Below, piece after piece: positions 44,683 through 53,094 of a stretch of 64,000 bases of DNA. Source of the stretch: Fodinibacter sp963834965 (lineage in GTDB: Bacteria > Actinomycetota > Actinomycetes > Actinomycetales > Dermatophilaceae); the NCBI GenBank assembly GCA_963834965.1, contig CAWIEI010000034.1, positions 62,001-126,000 of the forward strand, written 5' to 3'. The notes below the pieces were generated by a model. That model worked only from the letters and a program-made list of their open reading frames with translations. It did not search any database and was not told the origin of the DNA. The translations under genes and the position numbers were made by a program. Position 1 is the first letter of the stretch, and each line of letters starts with the position of its first letter.

Positions 44683-44718
44683 CGGATGCCGTCCGCTCAC
44701 CCGAGCGGGCGGCATCCG
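44683..44718 (+). terminator. groESL terminator
   Basis: A 16-bp stem (one G-T pair): 44683-44698 with 44703-44718, loop ACCC, followed by CGGTTTGTG. Both arms contain the window-wide heptamer as GGATGCC and GGCATCC. Confidence 0.8.
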
Positions 44719-44758
44719 TCGGTTTGTGAACGTCGCGGGGCGGGGTCAGGCGTCGGGG

Positions 44759-44983
44759 TCAGGGCTCGGCGGTGACGTGCAGCGTCTCGGACTCGATGGT
44801 GACGACGTCGCCGGGGCGCACCTGCCGGCCGCGCCGGGTGTCGACCTCGCCGTTGACGGCCACCAGGCCACGCTCGATGACCTCGCGGGCCATCGCCCCG
44901 TCGTCGACCACGCCGGCCAGCTTGAGCAGCTGGCCCAGCCGGATCGACTCGTCGCGGATCGGGACGTCGAGGGGCGCGCTCAC
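44759..44983 (-). CDS. small S4-domain RNA-binding protein
   Basis: A 74-residue single S4 domain (IRLGQLLKLAGVVDDGAMAR then GLVAVNGEVDTRRGRQVRPG), resembling YbcJ/RlbA-type proteins that bind rRNA or tRNA. Convergent with groEL across the terminator. Function is inferred from the domain only. Confidence 0.88.
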   Translation of the reverse strand: MSAPLDVPIRDESIRLGQLLKLAGVVDDGAMAREVIERGLVAVNGEVDTRRGRQVRPGDVVTIESETLHVTAEP

Positions 44984-45144
44984 GGCGTCAGGTTACGCGG
45001 AGCCCGCCCGCCGGTCGTCCGGACCGCAGGACGTCCCGGCCGGTGGATGACCACTCTGTCACCCACCGGTCGGCACGTCCCGCGACCCGAACTGCCTCTC
45101 GCCCCCGGATCTGGTGGTGGGAACCGCGCGAGGCGGTCACCACG

Positions 45145-45435
45145 TCAGGACGCGATGTGCCGGGCGCGAGCGTAGACCGTCTCGCGCTCGTCCTCGGTGA
45201 GCCCGCCCCAGACGCCGTACGGCTCTCGAACCGACAACGCGTGGCTGCGGCACTGCTGCAGCACCGGGCAGGCCAGGCAGATCTCCTTGGCCGCGCTGGC
45301 GCGGGTTCGACGCTTGCTGCCACGTTCGCCCTCGGGGTGGAAGAACACCTCCGGACCTACGCGACGACAGGCTCCTTCGAGCTGCCAGTCCCACAGGTCG
45401 GCCACGGGACCCGGGAGCCGGGTGATCTCGGCCAT
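45145..45435 (-). CDS. whiB3: WhiB-family iron-sulfur regulator, WhiB3/WhiD type
   Basis: A 96-residue WhiB-like redox and nitric-oxide-sensing regulator that binds a [4Fe-4S] cluster and sigma-70 region 4. Four cysteines are present: one in LEGACRR and three in EICLACPVLQQCRSHAL. The turn EPYGVWGGL is canonical. The N-terminus ITRLPGPVADLWDWQ matches WhiB3/WhiD more than WhiB1, 2 or 4. ATG 45435 is used; an in-frame ATG lies seven codons upstream at 45456. Divergent from guaB. Confidence 0.9.
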   Translation of the reverse strand: MAEITRLPGPVADLWDWQLEGACRRVGPEVFFHPEGERGSKRRTRASAAKEICLACPVLQQCRSHALSVREPYGVWGGLTEDERETVYARARHIAS

Positions 45436-45579
45436 GTGTACCTCCACATATCGCACTGCCGCTCCCTGAGCGGCCAGATCATCACGGTAAGTTCGGCTTG
45501 GTAGGTGGTGGGCAATCCTTTGGTAAAGGCTTGGTCAAGTGCCTCTGCAAACCCCCTAAACCGGCGCTGACCTCAGGCT

Positions 45580-45595
45580 TTCCGTACCTACGGAA
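45580..45595. promoter_or_regulatory. 16-bp palindrome between whiB3 and guaB
   Basis: TTCCGTA-CC-TACGGAA, 7-bp perfect arms, in the 235-base divergent gap and about 75 bases before the guaB start. Candidate operator of unknown regulator. Confidence 0.45.
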
Positions 45596-45658
45596 TCCGA
45601 AGGCTCCGACTCCCGTACCCCGCGCCGGCGCAGTGACGGTGGCGGGCGCCCGACGACG

Positions 45659-45664
45659 TAGAAT
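45659..45664 (+). promoter_or_regulatory. -10 box of guaB
   Basis: TAGAAT ends 6 bases before ATG 45671. A GTGACG-like -35 lies about 20 bases upstream. No ribosome site, so leaderless translation is likely. Confidence 0.6.
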
Positions 45665-45670
45665 CGGGCG

Positions 45671-47260
45671 ATGAGCCTCGGACTCGACGAGACCAGCACC
45701 ACCCACGACGACCGGATCGCCGGCGCGCCCACGCCCGCCGTGGCGGCGAACTCGGCCGAGCCGTCACCGGCATCCCCCTTCGCGGAGCTGGGCCTGACCT
45801 ACGACGACGTCCTGCTGCAGCCCGGCGAGACCGACGTCATCCCGAGCGAGGTCGACACCACGGCCCGGCTCACCCGCGAGATCTCGATCAAGGTGCCGCT
45901 CATCTCGGCCGCCATGGACACCGTCACCGAGGCCCGGATGGCGATCGCGATGGCCCGCCACGGCGGCCTCGGCATCCTGCACCGCAACCTGTCGATCGAG
46001 GACCAGGCCTACCAGGTCGACCTCGTCAAGCGCACCCAGACCGGCATGATCTCCAACCCGGTCACCATCGGCCCCGACGCCACCCTCGAGGAGCTCGACG
46101 ACATCTGCGGTCGTTACCGCGTGTCCGGGCTCCCGGTCGTCGACGACGGCAACCACCTGCTCGGCATCGTGACCAACCGCGACCTGCGCTTCACCCCGGT
46201 GGCCGAGTGGGGCCACACGCTGGTGCGCGAGGTCATGACCCCGATGCCGCTCATCACCGGCCACGTCGGCATCGGCCACGACGAGGCCACGGTGCTGCTG
46301 CGCCAGCACAAGCGCGAGCGGCTGCCGATCATCGACGACGAGGGCCGGCTCAGCGGGCTGATCACCGTCAAGGACTTCGTGAAGTCCGAGCAGTTCCCCG
46401 ACGCCAGCAAGGATGCCGACGGCCGCCTCCTCGTGGGCGCCGCGGTGGGCTACTTCGGTGAGGCCTGGCAGCGCGCCACCACGCTCATCGACGCCGGCGT
46501 CGACGTGCTCGTCGTCGACACCGCCCACGGCCACGCCCGCCTCCTGCTCGAGATGGTCGAGCGGGTCAAGAAGGACCCCGCCACGCGGCACGTGCAGGTC
46601 ATCGGCGGCAACGTCGCGACCCGCGCCGGCGCCCAGGCGCTCATCGACGCCGGGGTCGATGCCGTGAAGGTCGGGGTCGGTCCGGGGTCGATTTGCACCA
46701 CCCGCGTCGTCGCCGGCGTCGGCGTGCCGCAGGTGACCGCCATCTACCAGGCCTCGCTCGCCTGCGCCCCGGCCGGTGTGCCGCTCATCGGCGACGGTGG
46801 CCTGCAGTACTCGGGCGACATCGCCAAGGCCCTGGTGGCCGGCGCCGACACGGTCATGGTCGGCTCGCTGCTCGCCGGCTGCGAGGAGTCGCCCGGCGAG
46901 CTGGTCTTCATCAACGGCAAGCAGTTCAAGGCCTACCGCGGCATGGGCTCGCTCGGGGCGATGAGCTCACGGGGCAAGAAGTCCTACTCCAGGGACCGCT
47001 ACTTCCAGGCCGACGTCACCAGCGACGACAAGATCGTGCCCGAGGGCATCGAGGGCCAGGTCGCCTACCGCGGGCCGGTCGGCGCGGTGGCGCACCAGCT
47101 CGTGGGCGGCCTGCACCAGTCGATGTTCTACGTCGGCGCGCGCACCGTCCCCGAGCTCAAGGCGAAGGGCCGCTTCATCCGGATCACCACAGCCGGGCTG
47201 CGTGAGTCGCACCCGCACGACATCACCGGGATCGTCGAGGCGCCGAACTACTCCGGCTGA
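45671..47260 (+). CDS. guaB: IMP dehydrogenase
   Basis: Oxidises IMP to XMP, the committed step to GMP. The catalytic C342 is in GPGSICTTRVV, the flap contains GAMSSRGKKSYSRDRYFQ, and two CBS repeats are inserted around residues 115-230. 529 residues with a ~30-residue variable N-terminus. The message appears leaderless. Repeat locus D follows the stop and separates it from a convergent peptidase. Confidence 0.96.
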   Translation: MSLGLDETSTTHDDRIAGAPTPAVAANSAEPSPASPFAELGLTYDDVLLQPGETDVIPSEVDTTARLTREISIKVPLISAAMDTVTEARMAIAMARHGGLGILHRNLSIEDQAYQVDLVKRTQTGMISNPVTIGPDATLEELDDICGRYRVSGLPVVDDGNHLLGIVTNRDLRFTPVAEWGHTLVREVMTPMPLITGHVGIGHDEATVLLRQHKRERLPIIDDEGRLSGLITVKDFVKSEQFPDASKDADGRLLVGAAVGYFGEAWQRATTLIDAGVDVLVVDTAHGHARLLLEMVERVKKDPATRHVQVIGGNVATRAGAQALIDAGVDAVKVGVGPGSICTTRVVAGVGVPQVTAIYQASLACAPAGVPLIGDGGLQYSGDIAKALVAGADTVMVGSLLAGCEESPGELVFINGKQFKAYRGMGSLGAMSSRGKKSYSRDRYFQADVTSDDKIVPEGIEGQVAYRGPVGAVAHQLVGGLHQSMFYVGARTVPELKAKGRFIRITTAGLRESHPHDITGIVEAPNYSG

Positions 47261-47272
47261 TCGTCTCCTGCT

Positions 47273-47348
47273 GGGACAGAACTGACCAGTTGGTCGATCT
47301 TGTACCGGTCCGGGCCGTCCGGTCTGGGACGAAGATGACCCATTGGTC
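47273..47348. repeat. palindromic repeat locus D: two degenerate copies between convergent genes
   Basis: GACCAGTTGGTC at 47284-47295 and GACCCATTGGTC at 47337-47348, each preceded by GGGAC (47273-47277 and 47326-47330) and followed by GAT. These are variants of the same element, located between the guaB and P1-peptidase stops. Confidence 0.8.
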
Positions 47349-47363
47349 GATGTTGCCCCGGGG

Positions 47364-48386
47364 TCATTCCGAGGTGATGGCGTCGCGGTACGACGGCAGG
47401 GCCACGCCGCCGTCGGCCGTGCGGTCGACCGAGGTGGCGGCGAGCACCGCCCGCACGATCGCGAGCGACACGCAGTCGGCCGCGGCGGTCTGCAGCTCGA
47501 CCTCGTCGATGCCGGTGACGGCGGGCCGGGCACCCGTCGCCAGGGCGAAGGCCGTGTCGCCGTCGTAGGCGGTGTGTACCGGCGACAGGGCGCGCGCGAA
47601 CCCGTCGTGGGCCACGCCCGCGAGCTTCTGGCACCCGGCCTTGGTCAGTGTCGCGTCGGTCGCCACGACGGCCAACGTGGTGGCGATGCCCGCCTGCAGC
47701 CGCTCGGACTCCTCCGCCACCGCCGCCCAGTACGCTGCCGCGCGCGCGGCATCCGGCGTGGGCAGGTCGTCGTGCGCGAGGTGGCGTGCGAACATCCGCC
47801 CGTCGGCGCCGAACACCGCCCCGACCGCGTTGACGACGACGAGCGCCCCCACCGTGGCGCCCGAGGCCAGCACCGTGGATGCCGTGCCCACCCCGCCGCG
47901 CAGGCCGCCGGTGCGCGCTCCGGTGCCGGCCCCGACCGAGCCCTGGGCCACCGGGCCGCCGGCGGCAGCGCGGTAGGCCGCGGCGCCGTCGCTCGCACCG
48001 GGGGAGTGCTGCCACGAGCCGCCACGGCCGAGGTCGAACAGGATCGCCGCCGGCACGATCGGCACCCGCTCGTGCGGCTCGGGCCCCACCGGCCAGCCGG
48101 CACCCGCCTCGTACGCCGCGGCGGCCACCCCGTCGGCGGCCGACAGCCCGAAGGCACTGCCCCCGGCGAGCACCACGGCATCCACGGCGGTGAGCAGGTT
48201 GCGCGGGTCGAGCAGGTCGGTCTCGCGGGTGCCGGGGCCGCCACCGCGCACGTCGACGCCGCCGACGGTCCCGGGTGGCGGAACGACCACGGTCACCCCG
48301 GTCAGCCAGCCCGGCTCGTCACGCGTGGCGTGGCCGACGCGCACGCCGTCGACGTCGGTGATGGCGTCATGGGGTCCGGGGTGCAC
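47364..48386 (-). CDS. P1/DmpA family (S58) peptidase
   Basis: N-terminal-nucleophile-like aminopeptidase family (DmpA), 340 residues. It has AITDVDGVRVGHATRDEPG at the start, VVLAGGSAFGLSAADGV in the middle and the self-processing region GGLRGGVGTASTVL where DmpA-type proteins cleave ahead of Ser/Thr; here the nucleophile candidate is the Thr or Ser in GTAST. GTG 48386 start; CATGCT 6 bases upstream is a weak -10. Substrate is unknown. Confidence 0.87.
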   Translation of the reverse strand: MHPGPHDAITDVDGVRVGHATRDEPGWLTGVTVVVPPPGTVGGVDVRGGGPGTRETDLLDPRNLLTAVDAVVLAGGSAFGLSAADGVAAAAYEAGAGWPVGPEPHERVPIVPAAILFDLGRGGSWQHSPGASDGAAAYRAAAGGPVAQGSVGAGTGARTGGLRGGVGTASTVLASGATVGALVVVNAVGAVFGADGRMFARHLAHDDLPTPDAARAAAYWAAVAEESERLQAGIATTLAVVATDATLTKAGCQKLAGVAHDGFARALSPVHTAYDGDTAFALATGARPAVTGIDEVELQTAAADCVSLAIVRAVLAATSVDRTADGGVALPSYRDAITSE

Positions 48387-48399
48387 GGGCCCAGCATGA

Positions 48400-48435
48400 C
48401 GGATGCCGGACCCGCAGGTGCGGGGCCGGCATCCG
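48400..48435 (-). terminator. hairpin downstream of nothing upstream: between DHA2 exporter and P1 peptidase
   Basis: CGGATGCCGG (48400-48409) pairs with CCGGCATCCG (48426-48435), with an inner CCC/GGG. It lies 18 bases after the exporter stop (minus strand) and before the peptidase start, so it probably terminates the exporter message. Confidence 0.6.
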
Positions 48436-48453
48436 GTCTGGGGCGTTGGCGCC

Positions 48454-50079
48454 TCAGTGCAGCATCACCGTGGCGGCGACGTCGTCGGCGGACGCGTCGT
48501 CGAGCAGGTGCGACTCCTCGTGCTTGCGCGGGAGGAAGTACGCCGGGATCAGGGTGAAGGTGAGAAGCACGGCGGCGACCCAGAAGGTCGTGCTGAACGC
48601 GGCGGCCATCGCCTCGTGGATGGCTGCCATCAGCACCTCCTGGCCCTTCGCCAGCAGCGCGGCGACCTGCGGGAACTGCTGCGCGATCTCGCCGAGCTTG
48701 GCCGGGTCCTTGACGCCGGCGGTGGCCTCGTTGAAGGCCGACGACGCCTTGAGCAGCGGGTCGTTCTTCAGCCCGGTGGTGAGCACGACCGACATGATCG
48801 CGACGCCCATCGACGAGGCGACCTGCTGGCTGATGTTCAGCAGCGTCGAGCCACGGGCCACGTCGTGCGACTTCAGCGTCTTCAGCGCCGAGGTCATCAG
48901 GGGCATCATCGTGGCGCCCATGCCCAGGCCCATGACGAACAGCACGGGGATGATGAAGCTGTACGGCGTCGTCGCCGTGAGCGTGGTGAGCGCGTACATG
49001 CCACCGATGATCAACACGAGGCCGAACGGCACGATGCGGCCCACCGGCAGCTTGTCCATCAGCGCGCCGGCGATCGGCATGGTGCACATCGCACCGACGC
49101 CCTGGGCCGCCATCAGCCAGCCGGCCTGCAGCGGGGTCTCACCGCGCACCTGCTGGAAGTAGGTGGGGACGAGCAGCAGCCCGCCGAAGAAGGCCGCGGC
49201 AAACAGGAACATCGTGATGATCGAGACGGTGAGGTTGCGGTTCTTGAACAGCCGCAGGTCGAGCAGCGGGTGCTTCGGCTTGAAGCTCCAGAACACGAAC
49301 CCGATGATCATGAGCAGCCCGATGGTGCCCGGGATGATCACCTTGGGAGCGAAGAAGGTGCCCTCGCCGGGGATCGACGAGACGCCGAAGAGGAACAGCG
49401 CCAGACCGGGCGACATCAGGATCATGCCGACCCAGTCGAAGGACTCCGAGGGCTGCGGGCGGTCCTTCGCCAGCACGCGCCACGCGTAGACCAGGGCGAC
49501 GGCGCCGATCGGCACGTTGATCAGGAAGATCCAGTGCCACGAGTAGTTCTCGATCAGGTAGCCGCCGAGGATGGGGCCGAAGATCGGGCCGAGCAGCATC
49601 GGCACGCCGAGGATGGCCATCAGGCGGCCCATCCGGGCCGGGCCGGCGGCGCGGGTCATGATCGTCATGCCGAGCGGCATGAGCATGCCGCCGCCGAGAC
49701 CCTGCAGCACACGGAAAGCGACGAGCATCCAGATGCCCGTGGCCGTCGCACACAGCACCGAGCCGAGTGTGAAGAGCAACAGCGCCGTCATGTAGAGGCG
49801 CTTGGTGCCGAACCGGTCGGCGGCCCAGCCCGTCATCGGGATGACGAAGGCCAGCGCCAGCGTGTAGCCGATGACCGTCCAGGTGACGGTGGAGTAGGGC
49901 AACGGGTTGCCCGGCGTGCCGAACTCCACCTGGAAGGTCGGCAGGGCCACGTTGACGACGGTGATGTCGAGGATCGACATGATGGCGCCGAGCACGACGA
50001 CACCGGCGATCTTCAGGACCGCCCCGTCGATCTTGTCCGGGTAGACGGGGGGCGCGGTCTGCGCTGGTGCTGATGACAC
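48454..50079 (-). CDS. DHA2-family (14-TM) drug-type MFS exporter
   Basis: Proton-driven exporter of the EmrB/QacA family, 541 residues with about 14 hydrophobic helices. Family signatures are LDITVVNVALP (motif D1), GWAADRFGTKRLYM (motif A), VLQGLGGGMLMPL (motif B region) and the proline/glycine-rich LGVPMLLGPIFGPILGG (motif C), which marks exporters. GTG 50079 is preceded by GGAG; a longer ORF to 50187 has non-membrane low-complexity sequence. A DtxR-like iron box at 50184-50202 lies upstream, raising a siderophore-export possibility. Confidence 0.9.
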   Translation of the reverse strand: MSSAPAQTAPPVYPDKIDGAVLKIAGVVVLGAIMSILDITVVNVALPTFQVEFGTPGNPLPYSTVTWTVIGYTLALAFVIPMTGWAADRFGTKRLYMTALLLFTLGSVLCATATGIWMLVAFRVLQGLGGGMLMPLGMTIMTRAAGPARMGRLMAILGVPMLLGPIFGPILGGYLIENYSWHWIFLINVPIGAVALVYAWRVLAKDRPQPSESFDWVGMILMSPGLALFLFGVSSIPGEGTFFAPKVIIPGTIGLLMIIGFVFWSFKPKHPLLDLRLFKNRNLTVSIITMFLFAAAFFGGLLLVPTYFQQVRGETPLQAGWLMAAQGVGAMCTMPIAGALMDKLPVGRIVPFGLVLIIGGMYALTTLTATTPYSFIIPVLFVMGLGMGATMMPLMTSALKTLKSHDVARGSTLLNISQQVASSMGVAIMSVVLTTGLKNDPLLKASSAFNEATAGVKDPAKLGEIAQQFPQVAALLAKGQEVLMAAIHEAMAAAFSTTFWVAAVLLTFTLIPAYFLPRKHEESHLLDDASADDVAATVMLH

Positions 50080-50183
50080 GTTGGCTCCATGTCCGGAAAA
50101 AGCGATGAGGTGTGCCGGGAGGCCGCGTCGTCGACCCCTCGTGGGGGCGGCGGGCCGTGAGGCGGCGGCAACGGTGCCGACGG

Positions 50184-50202
50184 TCAAGTGTGCCTCACCT
50201 AA
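50184..50202 (-). promoter_or_regulatory. DtxR/IdeR-like iron box candidate
   Basis: On the minus strand the 19 bases read TTAGGTGAGGCACACTTGA, matching 14 of 19 positions of the consensus TTAGGTTAGGCTAACCTAA. It lies 105 bases upstream of the DHA2 exporter start and 100 before guaB3. Confidence 0.4.
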
Positions 50203-50289
50203 CCCCCCGGGCGGAATCGTTTTCTGCTAGCAGCGGACACCCCGCGGACCGGGGAATACCGCGCCGTCCGGAACGCTTCTCCGCGTCGA

Positions 50290-50295
50290 TAGGGT
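50290..50295 (+). promoter_or_regulatory. -10 box of guaB3
   Basis: TAGGGT ends 6 bases before GTG 50302. Confidence 0.55.
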
Positions 50296-50301
50296 GACCC
50301 G

Positions 50302-51423
50302 GTGACCGAGATCGAGATCGGCCGTGGCAAGCGCGGCCGCCGGGCCTATTCCTTCGACGACATCGCCATCGTGCCGTCGCGCCGCACCCGCGACCCCGAG
50401 GAGGTCTCGGTCGGCTGGCAGATCGACGCCTACCACTTCGAGCTGCCGGTGATCGCCGCCCCGATGGACTCGGTGATGTCGCCGCAGACCGCCATCGCGC
50501 TGGGCCGCCTCGGCGGGCTGCCGGTGCTCGACCTCGAGGGGCTGTGGACCCGCTACGAGGACCCCACCCCGCAGCTCGCCGAGATCGCCACCCTCGACCC
50601 GGTGCTGGCGACCACGCGCATGCAGGAGATCTACCGCGAGGAGATCCAGCCCGAGCTCATCGTCGAGCGACTGCGCGAGCTCCGCGCCGCCGGCGTCACC
50701 GTCGCCGGGGCGCTCACGCCCCAGCGCACCCAGCAGCTGTGGAAGACCGTCGTGGATGCCGGGGTCGACCTGTTCGTCATCCGCGGCACCACCGTGTCGG
50801 CCGAGCACGTCTCGGGCCGCACCGAGCCGCTGAACCTCAAGCGGTTCATCTACGAGCTCGACGTGCCGGTCATCGTCGGCGGCGCCGCCTCCTACTCGGC
50901 CGCCCTGCACCTGATGCGCACCGGGGCGGCCGGCGTGCTCGTCGGCTTCGGCGGGGGGGCCGCGCACACCACCCGGCGCACGCTCGGCATCCACGCCCCG
51001 ATGGCGTCGGCGATCGCCGACGTCGCCGCGGCGCGCCGCGACTACCTCGACGAGTCCGGTGGCCGGTACGTGCACGTCATCGGCGACGGCGGCATGGGCA
51101 CCAGCGGCGACATCGTCAAGGCGGTCGCCTGCGGCGCCGATGCCGTGATGCTCGGCGCCGCGCTCGCCCGAGCCACCGAGGCCCCCGGCCGCGGCTTCCA
51201 CTGGGGCCCCGAGGCGCATCACCCCGAGCTGCCCCGGGGCGAGCGGGTGGAGGTCGGGGCGGTCGCCGGGCTCGAGGAGATCCTCTTCGGCCCCAGCCGC
51301 GTCGCCGACGGCACCACCAACCTGGTCGGCGCCCTGCGCCGCGCGATGGCCACCTCCGGTTACCTCGACCTCAAGGAGTTCCAGCGGGTCGAGGTCGTCG
51401 TCGCGCCCTACCAGCGCAGCTGA
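50302..51423 (+). CDS. guaB3: GuaB3 family IMP dehydrogenase-related protein
   Basis: IMP-dehydrogenase-related TIM barrel (373 aa) without CBS domains. It starts EIEIGRGKRGRRAYSFDDIA and has YEDPTPQLAEIA, typical of the actinobacterial GuaB3 family. The IMPDH catalytic GxGSxCTTR loop is absent. Related GuaB3 proteins have been linked to GMP reductase or xanthosine chemistry. The function is not settled by sequence. Confidence 0.9.
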   Translation: MTEIEIGRGKRGRRAYSFDDIAIVPSRRTRDPEEVSVGWQIDAYHFELPVIAAPMDSVMSPQTAIALGRLGGLPVLDLEGLWTRYEDPTPQLAEIATLDPVLATTRMQEIYREEIQPELIVERLRELRAAGVTVAGALTPQRTQQLWKTVVDAGVDLFVIRGTTVSAEHVSGRTEPLNLKRFIYELDVPVIVGGAASYSAALHLMRTGAAGVLVGFGGGAAHTTRRTLGIHAPMASAIADVAAARRDYLDESGGRYVHVIGDGGMGTSGDIVKAVACGADAVMLGAALARATEAPGRGFHWGPEAHHPELPRGERVEVGAVAGLEEILFGPSRVADGTTNLVGALRRAMATSGYLDLKEFQRVEVVVAPYQRS

Positions 51424-51492
51424 CGCCGGCCTGGCCCCGGCACGCCGCGTGCCACTCCTCACGAAGGCGTCCCGCGAGCGGGGCGAGATGGT

Positions 51493-51498
51493 TACCCT
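51493..51498 (+). promoter_or_regulatory. -10 box of gabD
   Basis: TACCCT ends 6 bases before ATG 51505. The surrounding TTACC-N4-GGTAA forms a small inverted repeat over the box and may be an operator. Confidence 0.5.
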
Positions 51499-51504
51499 TC
51501 GGTA

Positions 51505-53094
51505 ATGGCCGAACTCGTCGTGGACCCCGAGACCACCCCCAGCGCAACGTATGCCGTCGACCCGGCCCGCGTCCGAGCGCTCGTCGCGCGCGTGGTGGCC
51601 TCCGGCGACGGCGGCGAAGAGCTCACCACCACGCCGATGACCGGGGCGCCCCTGGCGAACCTCCCGCTCGCGACGGCTCGCGACGTCGGCGTGGCCGTCG
51701 ACACCGCCCGCGGCGCCCAGCAACGATGGGCCGCCACCCCCGTCGAGGAGCGCGCCGCGGTGCTGCTGCGGGTGCACGACCTCGTGCTCGACCGGCAGAG
51801 CGAGCTGCTCGACCTCGTGCAGCTCGAGTCGGGCAAGGCCCGCTCGCACGCCTACGAGGAGGTGGCCGACTGCGCCATCGTGGCGCGGCACTACGCCCGC
51901 CGCGGCCCGTCGCTGCTGCGCGAGACCAAGCACGTCGGCGTGCTGCCCGTGCTCTCGCGCGCCGTGGAGCACCACCGGCCCAAGGGCGTCGTCGGCATCG
52001 TCTCGCCGTGGAACTACCCGCTGAGCCTGGCCGTCACCGACGCCATCCCGGCGTTCCTCGCCGGCAACGCCGTGGTGCTGCGCCCCGACGTCCAGGGGTC
52101 GCTCACGGCGCTCGCCGCCGCGGAGATCTTCGCCGACGCCGGGCTGCCGGAGGACCTGCTGCAGGTCGTGCTCGGCCACGGCGAGCCCACCGGCCAGGCC
52201 GTGGTCGACCGCGCCGACTACGTCAGCTTCACCGGATCGACGGCGACCGGCCGCCGGGTCGCCCAGGCCACCGGCCGGCGGCTGGTCGGGGTCAGCCTCG
52301 AGCTCGGCGGCAAGAACACCATGTACGTCGCCGCTGATGCCGACCTGCGCCGGGCCGCTGCGGGCGCCGTGCGCGCCTGCTTCGCCTCGGCCGGCCAGCT
52401 CTGCATCAGCGCCGAGCGGCTCGTCGTGCACGCCGCCGTCTACGACGAGTTCGTGCCGCGGTTCGTCGAGCTCGTGTCGCAGATGCGCCTGTCGACCGGC
52501 CTGCACTGGGGCGCCGACATGGGCAGTCTGGTGAGCGCGGCTCAGAAGGAGAAGGTGCTCGGCCACATCGACGACGCGGTCAGCAAGGGCGCCCACGTGC
52601 TCACCGGCGGGCGCGAGCGCCTCGACATCGGGCCGCTCGTCGTCGAGCCGACCGTGCTCGAGGGCGTCACCTCGGCGATGGCCTGCCGCGACGAGGAGAC
52701 CTTCGGGCCGGTGGTGTCGCTCTACCGGGTCGGCTCCGACGAGGAGGCCGTGCGGATGGCCAACGACACCGAGTACGGCCTCAACGCCTCGGTCTGGACG
52801 CGTGACGTGCGCCGCGGGCGCCGGATCGCGGCCGTCATCCACGCCGGGACGGTGAACGTCAACGAGGGCTACGCCGCCACCTGGGGCAGCGTGGCCGCCC
52901 CGATGGGCGGCATGAAGTCCTCCGGGCTGGGCCGGCGGCACGGCCGCGAGGGCCTGCTGAAGTACACCGAGACCCAGAACATCACCTCGCAGCACCTCGT
53001 GCCCATCGCGCCCTTCGGCGGGATGTCGGACGAGACCTACGCCCGGGTGCTCACCGGGGCGCTTCGCGTCATGAAGGCGGTTCGACTCAAGTGA
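51505..53094 (+). CDS. gabD2: succinic semialdehyde dehydrogenase
   Basis: NAD(P)+-dependent aldehyde dehydrogenase of the SSADH subfamily (529 aa). The catalytic C300 is in SAGQLCISAER and the general base E266 in LELGGKN. SPWNYPLSLAVTDAIPA and FTGSTATGRRVAQ form the cofactor fold. It is longer than E. coli GabD, as in GabD2-type actinobacterial enzymes, with a 30-residue leader. It overlaps the GMC oxidoreductase by four bases (GTGA). Confidence 0.88.
   Translation: MAELVVDPETTPSATYAVDPARVRALVARVVASGDGGEELTTTPMTGAPLANLPLATARDVGVAVDTARGAQQRWAATPVEERAAVLLRVHDLVLDRQSELLDLVQLESGKARSHAYEEVADCAIVARHYARRGPSLLRETKHVGVLPVLSRAVEHHRPKGVVGIVSPWNYPLSLAVTDAIPAFLAGNAVVLRPDVQGSLTALAAAEIFADAGLPEDLLQVVLGHGEPTGQAVVDRADYVSFTGSTATGRRVAQATGRRLVGVSLELGGKNTMYVAADADLRRAAAGAVRACFASAGQLCISAERLVVHAAVYDEFVPRFVELVSQMRLSTGLHWGADMGSLVSAAQKEKVLGHIDDAVSKGAHVLTGGRERLDIGPLVVEPTVLEGVTSAMACRDEETFGPVVSLYRVGSDEEAVRMANDTEYGLNASVWTRDVRRGRRIAAVIHAGTVNVNEGYAATWGSVAAPMGGMKSSGLGRRHGREGLLKYTETQNITSQHLVPIAPFGGMSDETYARVLTGALRVMKAVRLK

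Noticed and set aside
45457..45670. Classical -35/-10 promoter for whiB3
   Set aside because: A TTGACC lies on the minus strand about 90-100 bases upstream, but no -10 with normal spacing follows it.
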